A DNA stretch of 64,000 nt from Jiangella gansuensis DSM 44835 (GTDB lineage: Bacteria; Actinomycetota; Actinomycetes; Jiangellales; Jiangellaceae), in contig NZ_KI911782.1 in assembly GCF_000515395.1 (NCBI RefSeq), forward strand, positions 5,424,070 to 5,488,069, written 5' to 3'. The notes under the pieces were generated by a model, which worked only from the letters and a program-made list of their open reading frames with translations, made no database searches and had not been told where the DNA came from. The stretch's first letter is position 1. Every line of letters begins with the position of its first letter. Positions 59,601 through 64,000 of the stretch are shown in pieces. The position numbers and the translations under genes are program-made.

Positions 59601-59651
59601 TCATGTTCCCTCCCGGTCGCATATGGCCCGCGAGGGAACATGATCATGGGG
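59593..59651. terminator. 20-bp perfect hairpin containing both convergent stop codons
   Basis: Arms 59593-59612 and 59632-59651 are perfect complements (20 of 20), loop 19 nt. The TGATCA in the left arm gives the TGA stop of the lipoprotein gene; the TGATCA in the right arm, read on the minus strand, gives the TGA stop of the beta-propeller gene. It should stop transcription both ways. Confidence 0.85.
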
Positions 59652-61608
59652 ACGGCGTGAAGGACAGCCAGCCGCGTGGTTCCAGATCGTCCAGCGCGTT
59701 GGACTGGATGCCGTCCTGCCACACGGTGTACAGCTCGTCGCCGACGACGAGCGTGCGGCGCAACTGGGCGTAACCATCAGGCGCCGGTTCGGCCCGGGTC
59801 ACCGTGCCCTGCTCGGCGACGGTGTCGTCGCCCACCTGGACGACCAGGGCGCTGGACCCGGTCATCCCGTCTATCGGGACCACCGCCTGGCCGGTGTCGG
59901 GCCAGTGCAGGAACGCCTGCGGGTCGTGCTCGGTCTGTGCCCAGGTGTCCGGGACGACGTGGCCGTCGAGCTTCGCCGGCGCCGCCGGGTCGCCAACGTC
60001 GAACAGCGAGACCTGGGTTCCGACGGTCTGGCCCTGGGCCGTGGCCTCCTGCCCGACACCGAGCAGCCGGTCCTCACCCACGGCGTGCAGATACGCGGAG
60101 TATCCGGTGATCTTGAGCTCTCCGGTGACCGCCGGCGCGGCCGGGTCGGCCAGGTCGAGCACGTAGAGCGGGTCGACCTGGCGGAACGTGACCACGTAGC
60201 CGGTCGCACCGAAGTACCGAACGGCATAGATCTGCTCGCCCTTGCCGAGACCGCCGACCCGGCCGAGCTCGACCAGTTCGGTGTCGCGCTGCTCCAGCGT
60301 GACCAGCTGGCTCTCGCTGGTGTCGGACCCGCCGGACCAGGAGTCCAGCGTGGTGGCGACCCGCAGCACGCCCTCGAACTCCGACATGGCGTAGCGCCCG
60401 ATGATGCGCCCGTCGACCTCGCCGGAGGCCAGGTAGCCGGCCGGCGCGTCGCCGGCGATGTCGAAGGCGTGGATGCCCGTGGTCACGAGCGGCGGGCCGG
60501 CGTCGGGCACGTCGCTCGCGGTGCCGGCCGGATCCAGCGGGATCGGGTCGACCGGGATCGGGTCACCCCACCGGGTGGTCGCGACGTAGAGCCGGTCCGG
60601 GCTGGCGTAGACGGTGTCGCCGTCGGTGAGCACACCCACGGTGCCGTCCGCCGTCAACCCGTCGGCCGGGTCGAAGGTGAGGACGCTGAGAGTGGAGAAC
60701 CCGGCGAACTCGTCCGGCCGGCTCAGCCGCTCGCAGTCGACCAGCTGCCCGCTCGCCGCGTCGTCGCCGCCCCTGGTGAACTCGTACGACGGCAGCCAGT
60801 CCTCGATGGTGGACTCGGCGACGACGGCCCGGTTGCGCTCGGTGAGCTCGTCCTGGGGCAGGTCCCAGTCGCCCTCGTCCATCGGGAACGCCAGCGACGG
60901 TGCCGAGCTGACCACCAGCCGCACGGTGTCGTCGACCATCCGGGCGTCCAGGTGGCTGCCGTCGACTCGCAACGTCGACATGATGGTCGGGACGGCCGGG
61001 TCGGAGATGTCGACCAGCAGCACCGCGGTGCGGTACGGCCCCATGGGTCCGTACGGCAGGCTGGACGTGGCCGGACCGTCGAACGCGATCCACGGGTACT
61101 CCCGGACGAACACGACCACCCGGTCGCCGTCCAGCAGCAGCGTGGCATCGAGGTGCCCGTACTCCGGCGCGTCCGGGTTCAGCATGAGCCCGAGCCGGCC
61201 GACCTCGCGCGGCACGTCACCGGTGACGTCGACGATGCGCAGGTCGCCACCGCTGGTGGTGACAAGCAGCCGTCCGTCGGTCTTGGCCACGTCCGGTTCG
61301 TCGACGCCGGCTTCCTGCACGTTCGTGGTGGAGTGATCCGGAGCCGACTGCGGCCCGCCGGACGCGTCGCCGGCGGCTACCTCCGATTCGAGGGCATCGG
61401 CCCGGCCGGCATAGGCGATCCCCACGCTGTCGAGGCCCCACGGCCCGACCCGGTCGTGGGCTTCGCTCTTCAGGTGATCGAGGACATCGGCGCAGGCGTC
61501 GAAGGACGTCAGGCCCATGACGGCGACCGGTCCCGCGTCGTCGTCGGAATCGACAGAACAGCCGGCGATCATGCCCAAGGTGACAAGGCCGGCAAACCAC
61601 CGCCTCAT
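59644..61608 (-). CDS. Secreted beta-propeller lipoprotein
   Basis: A 654-residue exported lipoprotein: signal MRRWFAGLVTLGMIAGC with lipidated Cys. TNVQEAGVDEPDVAKTDGRLLVTTSGGDLRIVDV is the start of the beta-propeller family I know as PF09826; repeated blades are EYGHLDATLLLDGDRVVVF, HAFDIAGDAPAGYLASGEVDGRI, YAVRYFGATGYVVTFRQVDPLYVLDLADPAAPAV and DRLLGVGQEA. The substrate or partner is unknown; the family is common in actinobacteria and archaea. ATG 61608. Confidence 0.9.
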   Translation of the reverse strand: MRRWFAGLVTLGMIAGCSVDSDDDAGPVAVMGLTSFDACADVLDHLKSEAHDRVGPWGLDSVGIAYAGRADALESEVAAGDASGGPQSAPDHSTTNVQEAGVDEPDVAKTDGRLLVTTSGGDLRIVDVTGDVPREVGRLGLMLNPDAPEYGHLDATLLLDGDRVVVFVREYPWIAFDGPATSSLPYGPMGPYRTAVLLVDISDPAVPTIMSTLRVDGSHLDARMVDDTVRLVVSSAPSLAFPMDEGDWDLPQDELTERNRAVVAESTIEDWLPSYEFTRGGDDAASGQLVDCERLSRPDEFAGFSTLSVLTFDPADGLTADGTVGVLTDGDTVYASPDRLYVATTRWGDPIPVDPIPLDPAGTASDVPDAGPPLVTTGIHAFDIAGDAPAGYLASGEVDGRIIGRYAMSEFEGVLRVATTLDSWSGGSDTSESQLVTLEQRDTELVELGRVGGLGKGEQIYAVRYFGATGYVVTFRQVDPLYVLDLADPAAPAVTGELKITGYSAYLHAVGEDRLLGVGQEATAQGQTVGTQVSLFDVGDPAAPAKLDGHVVPDTWAQTEHDPQAFLHWPDTGQAVVPIDGMTGSSALVVQVGDDTVAEQGTVTRAEPAPDGYAQLRRTLVVGDELYTVWQDGIQSNALDDLEPRGWLSFTPSP

Positions 61609-61646
61609 GTTCGTTTCGACGCCGCTCGACGTGGACCGGTTCCCCG

Positions 61647-62900
61647 CTAACCCACATGCCGGTCGACGAACGCGTTGCCGAACGTGCCCTGCGGGTCGTA
61701 CCGGTCGCGCAGCCGGCGGAAGTCCGTCAGCCGCGAGAACAGCTCGGGCAGCCGCTCGGGGTCGACGGTGAAGAGCTTGCCCCAGTGCGGCCGGGCGCCG
61801 AACGGCGCCAGTTCGCGCTCCATCAGCGGCAGGACCGGCAGGACCGCGGCCGAGTCGCGCACCCAGGTGAAGTGGAAGCCGACGACGTCCTGGCCGTAGG
61901 CGGGGCTGAGCCAGAGGTCGTCGGCGGCGACCGTCCGGATCTCGCAGATCTGTAGCACCGGCGCGATCCGGTCCGCGACGCCGCCCAGTGCCCGCAGCGC
62001 GTCGGCCGCGACCGCCCGCGGGACCAGGTACTCCGACTGCAGCTCCTCGCCGCTGCTCGGCGTGAAATCGAGGCGGAAATGCGGCAGCCGGTCGTACCAC
62101 GGTCCGGCCACGCCCAGCTGCGCCGTGCAGTTGACCGCGGGCATGCCGGGCACCGGGTGCCGCGGCCCGTCGGCCAGCCGGGCGTCCATCCAGGTCGGGT
62201 CGGGAGCCCAACCGTCGGGCTCGCTGACCCGCCGCTTCACCCAGGAACGGACGGTGGGCGCGGACCAGTCGGTGAAGACGCTGACGCTGTAGGCGGTGGC
62301 GAAGATCTCGTCGAACCGCTTCTCCAGCGTCTCGCGGGACAGGCCCTCGTACACCTCCTGGCGCACGTCGAACGCCGGCACCACATCCAGCGTCATCCCG
62401 GCGACGATACCCAGGGCGCCCAGCCCGACGACGGCGCCGGCGAAGTCGTCGTCGCCGCGGCGCAGCGTGACCAGGTCGCCGTCGGCGGTCACCAGCTGCA
62501 GGGCGGCGACCGCAGCGGCCAGGTTCCCGAGCTCGTCACCGGAGCCGTGGGTCGCGGTGGCGACGGCACCGGCGACGGAGATGTGCGGAAGCGAACCGAG
62601 GTTGTGCAGCGCCCAGCCCTGCTCGTGCAACGGGCGGCACAGGTCGCCGTACCGCATGCCGGCGGCCACGGTGACCCTGGCGGCGGCGTCGTCGACCTCG
62701 ACGGTGTGCGGCAGCCCCGCGAGCGAGACGAGGTCACCGTCCGTGTCGGCCACCTCGCTGAACGAATGCCGGCTGCCCAGCGCCCGGATCCGGCTGCTTC
62801 CGGCGACAACCTCGCGCAGCTCGTCGACGCTGGCCGGCGTGTGGACGCGCCGCGCGCCGTAGGTGATGTTGCCGGCCCAGTTCGTCCGCGGTGCGCTCAC
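61647..62900 (-). CDS. FAD-linked alditol/xylitol oxidase-like protein
   Basis: A 417-residue vanillyl-alcohol-oxidase-family flavoenzyme. FAD domain: HTPASVDELREVVAGSSRIRALGSRHSFSEVADTDGDLVSL, where the His in SRHSFS is the covalent FAD ligand in AldO. GSLPHISVAGAVATATHGSGDELGN and GLGALGIVAGMTLDVVP follow. C-terminal ALO domain: ARPHWGKLFTVDP. This fits actinobacterial alditol oxidase, oxidising polyols such as xylitol with oxygen to give hydrogen peroxide. GTG 62900. It follows the beta-propeller gene in the same direction. Confidence 0.9.
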   Translation of the reverse strand: MSAPRTNWAGNITYGARRVHTPASVDELREVVAGSSRIRALGSRHSFSEVADTDGDLVSLAGLPHTVEVDDAAARVTVAAGMRYGDLCRPLHEQGWALHNLGSLPHISVAGAVATATHGSGDELGNLAAAVAALQLVTADGDLVTLRRGDDDFAGAVVGLGALGIVAGMTLDVVPAFDVRQEVYEGLSRETLEKRFDEIFATAYSVSVFTDWSAPTVRSWVKRRVSEPDGWAPDPTWMDARLADGPRHPVPGMPAVNCTAQLGVAGPWYDRLPHFRLDFTPSSGEELQSEYLVPRAVAADALRALGGVADRIAPVLQICEIRTVAADDLWLSPAYGQDVVGFHFTWVRDSAAVLPVLPLMERELAPFGARPHWGKLFTVDPERLPELFSRLTDFRRLRDRYDPQGTFGNAFVDRHVG

Positions 62901-62974
62901 AGCCAGCAGCGTACGGCGGCCCCGATCCAGGGGTGGAGCGGGCACGGTCCGGCAGCGTCGAGCAAGATGAGCAG

Positions 62975-63637
62975 ATGAGGCCGTGGCTGCAGCAATGGAG
63001 TGTCGACCTGGAGACCGAGCGGTCCCCCGACGCCGACGAGGACGTCCACTTCACCCAGAACCTGGCCGAGACGGTCATCGCCGAGTACTCGCTGCCGGGC
63101 CAGGTGGTGCTCGACCCGTTCGCCGGGTTCGGCACCACGCTGGTGGTGGCCGAGCGGATGGGCCGGCACGGCCTGGGGATCGAGCTGCTGCCGGACCGGG
63201 CGGACCTGGTCCGCCGCCGCCTGGACGGCCGCGGTGACGTCATCACCGGCGACGCGCGGCAGGTGGCGGGGCTGGTCGACCGGCCGGTGGACCTCTGCCT
63301 GACGTCGCCGCCCTACATGAGCCGTGCGGACCACCCGGAGAACCCGCTGACCGGATACGAGACCGTCGACGGCGACTACCAGAGCTATCTGGCCGAGCTG
63401 GATGACGTGTTCCGCCAGGTGGCCAAGCTGCTCCGGCCACGCGGCCACCTGGTCGTCAACGTCGGCAACATGGTCGACGACGGCGTGGCCACACTGCTGG
63501 CCTGGGACCTGGGGCAGCTGATCGCCGAGCACCTCACGTTCCGGCAGGAGACGATCCTGTGCTGGGACCAGCAGCCGGAGTGGCTGACGGGTGACTATTG
63601 CCTCATCTACCAGCGCATCGACGACTCTCCCGGCTGA
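62975..63637 (+). CDS. Orphan site-specific DNA methyltransferase
   Basis: A 220-residue SAM-dependent DNA methyltransferase. SAM motif VVLDPFAGFGTTLVVAERMGRHGLGIEL is at about residue 45; the catalytic motif LCLTSPPYMSRADHPENPL comes after it at about 110; LLRPRGHLVVNVGNMV follows. TSPPY is the amino-methyltransferase signature (N4-C or N6-A). There is no long target-recognition domain and no restriction enzyme nearby, so it is solitary, possibly regulatory. ATG 62975. Confidence 0.88.
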   Translation: MRPWLQQWSVDLETERSPDADEDVHFTQNLAETVIAEYSLPGQVVLDPFAGFGTTLVVAERMGRHGLGIELLPDRADLVRRRLDGRGDVITGDARQVAGLVDRPVDLCLTSPPYMSRADHPENPLTGYETVDGDYQSYLAELDDVFRQVAKLLRPRGHLVVNVGNMVDDGVATLLAWDLGQLIAEHLTFRQETILCWDQQPEWLTGDYCLIYQRIDDSPG

Positions 63638-63687
63638 TGTTGGTGACCTAGGTTGGTGTCGTAAATCAGCCACACCGGAGGCCCCCT

Positions 63688-63909
63688 ATGTCCGTCACCC
63701 AGATCGACATCGACGACGACGTGCTCGCCGAGGCGATGCGGCTGTCCGGCGCGAAGACGAAGAAGGAAACCGTCAACACCGCGCTGCGCGAGTACGCGGC
63801 TCGCCACCGCCGTATCGAGGCGCTCGAAACGTACGCCGCACTCGCAGCAGGCTGGGACGAGGAGGGCTGGAGGTCTCGCCGCCAGGCCGACAAAGGCCCC
63901 GGCGCGTGA
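63688..63909 (+). CDS. vapB: VapB-type antitoxin
   Basis: A 73-residue antitoxin: MSVTQIDIDDDVLAEAMRLSGAKTKKETVNTALREYAARHRRIEA. QIDIDDDVLAEAMRLSGAKTKKETVNTALREY is the ribbon-helix-helix of the VapB (PF09957) group; the C-terminal WDEEGWRSRRQADKGPGA binds the toxin. ATG 63688 has GGAGG about 8-12 nt upstream. Its stop overlaps the vapC start (GTGA). Different from the VapBC at 45.8 kb. Confidence 0.92.
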   Translation: MSVTQIDIDDDVLAEAMRLSGAKTKKETVNTALREYAARHRRIEALETYAALAAGWDEEGWRSRRQADKGPGA

Positions 63910-64000
63910 TCCGGTACCTCATCGATTCCTCGGCGCTCTGGCGCATCCTGTGCTCCGATGAGCTCCGTTCGTCGTGGCCGAGGTAGTCACGAGCGGCGCA
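63906..64000 (+). pseudogene. vapC: VapC toxin, apparently frameshifted, runs off the window
   Basis: From the GTG at 63906 the frame gives VIRYLIDSSALWRILCSDELRSSWPR and then TAG at 63984. VIRYLIDSSALWRI is a normal PIN-domain VapC start. If one G is added at about 63976, the downstream reading becomes SSWAEVVTSGA, a typical VapC continuation. So a 1-bp deletion (or a sequence error) interrupts it. The rest is outside the window. Confidence 0.65.

Overview
This window is a stretch of chromosome from a high-GC Gram-positive bacterium, almost certainly an actinomycete. The signs are pervasive GC-rich third positions, many GTG starts, an actinobacterial VLRF1 release-factor homologue, PafB/PafC-like paired WYL regulators, two SigJ-type sigma factors and several twin-arginine signals. 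The genus cannot be fixed from sequence alone; a Jiangella-like soil or plant-associated actinomycete would fit, but that is a guess. I see no rRNA, tRNA, CRISPR array, prophage or conjugative region. Most of the window looks like ordinary chromosome with scattered decay: one intact insertion sequence, three or four pseudogenes and several dispersed palindromic repeats.

Layout. 0-3.5 kb: tail of a fructosamine kinase, an ABC exporter pair, a VOC protein and a small acetyltransferase. 3.5-6.5 kb: thiamine thiazole cluster, thiE facing away from thiO-thiS-thiG, with a TPP riboswitch just upstream of thiO. 6.5-12 kb: housekeeping hydrolases, an AlaX-type editing protein, an aldehyde dehydrogenase, a cupin and a nitroreductase. 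12-25 kb: nucleic-acid enzymes (RecB-like nuclease/helicase fusion, OGG-fold glycosylase-like protein, a HelD-like ATPase lacking the usual N-terminal coil, an ATGA-coupled WYL regulator pair, an AlkZ-type winged-helix protein) mixed with an exporter and stress proteins. 25-30 kb: a large TAT-exported alpha-L-rhamnosidase with an internal 540-bp duplication, then a PAP2 phosphatase.

30-35 kb: a SigJ-type sigma factor behind a short coupled leader ORF, a DUF1990 protein, a complete IS481-family element (1085 bp, 6-bp target duplication) inserted at the DUF1990 stop codon, a sugar O-acetyltransferase, a dihydrofolate-reductase-family remnant and the VLRF1 protein. 35-45 kb: superoxide dismutase, an AhpD-like protein coupled to a second SigJ-type sigma factor, phosphoketolase, a PIG-L/GNAT pair, YceI and LppM-like envelope proteins, a BtuF-like binding protein and a Bcp peroxiredoxin. 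45-52 kb: a VapBC pair, an AraC/NmrA divergent pair, a decayed MFS exporter, and small enzymes including an apparently inactive RlaP-type nucleotidyltransferase. 52-64 kb: two adjacent TAT-exported phosphoesterase-type proteins (PHP and PhoD), a WYL regulator divergent from a DrrAB-type exporter, an imine-reductase fragment, two lipoproteins, an alditol-oxidase-like flavoenzyme, an orphan DNA methyltransferase and a second VapBC pair whose toxin appears frameshifted at the window edge.

The most unusual signals are non-coding. Long hairpins built around TGATCA sit at gene ends, and in several cases the palindrome itself supplies the stop codon, once for both convergent genes. A roughly 64-bp hairpin repeat occurs at 23.4 and 40.5 kb, an 18-bp tandem repeat with a conserved flank occurs at 11.9 and 25.0 kb, nested palindromes lie at 9.06-9.20 kb, and a two-turn direct repeat precedes the OGG-fold gene. 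No clearly new multi-gene system is obvious; the OGG-fold/HelD-like/WYL-WYL neighbourhood is the best candidate for one.
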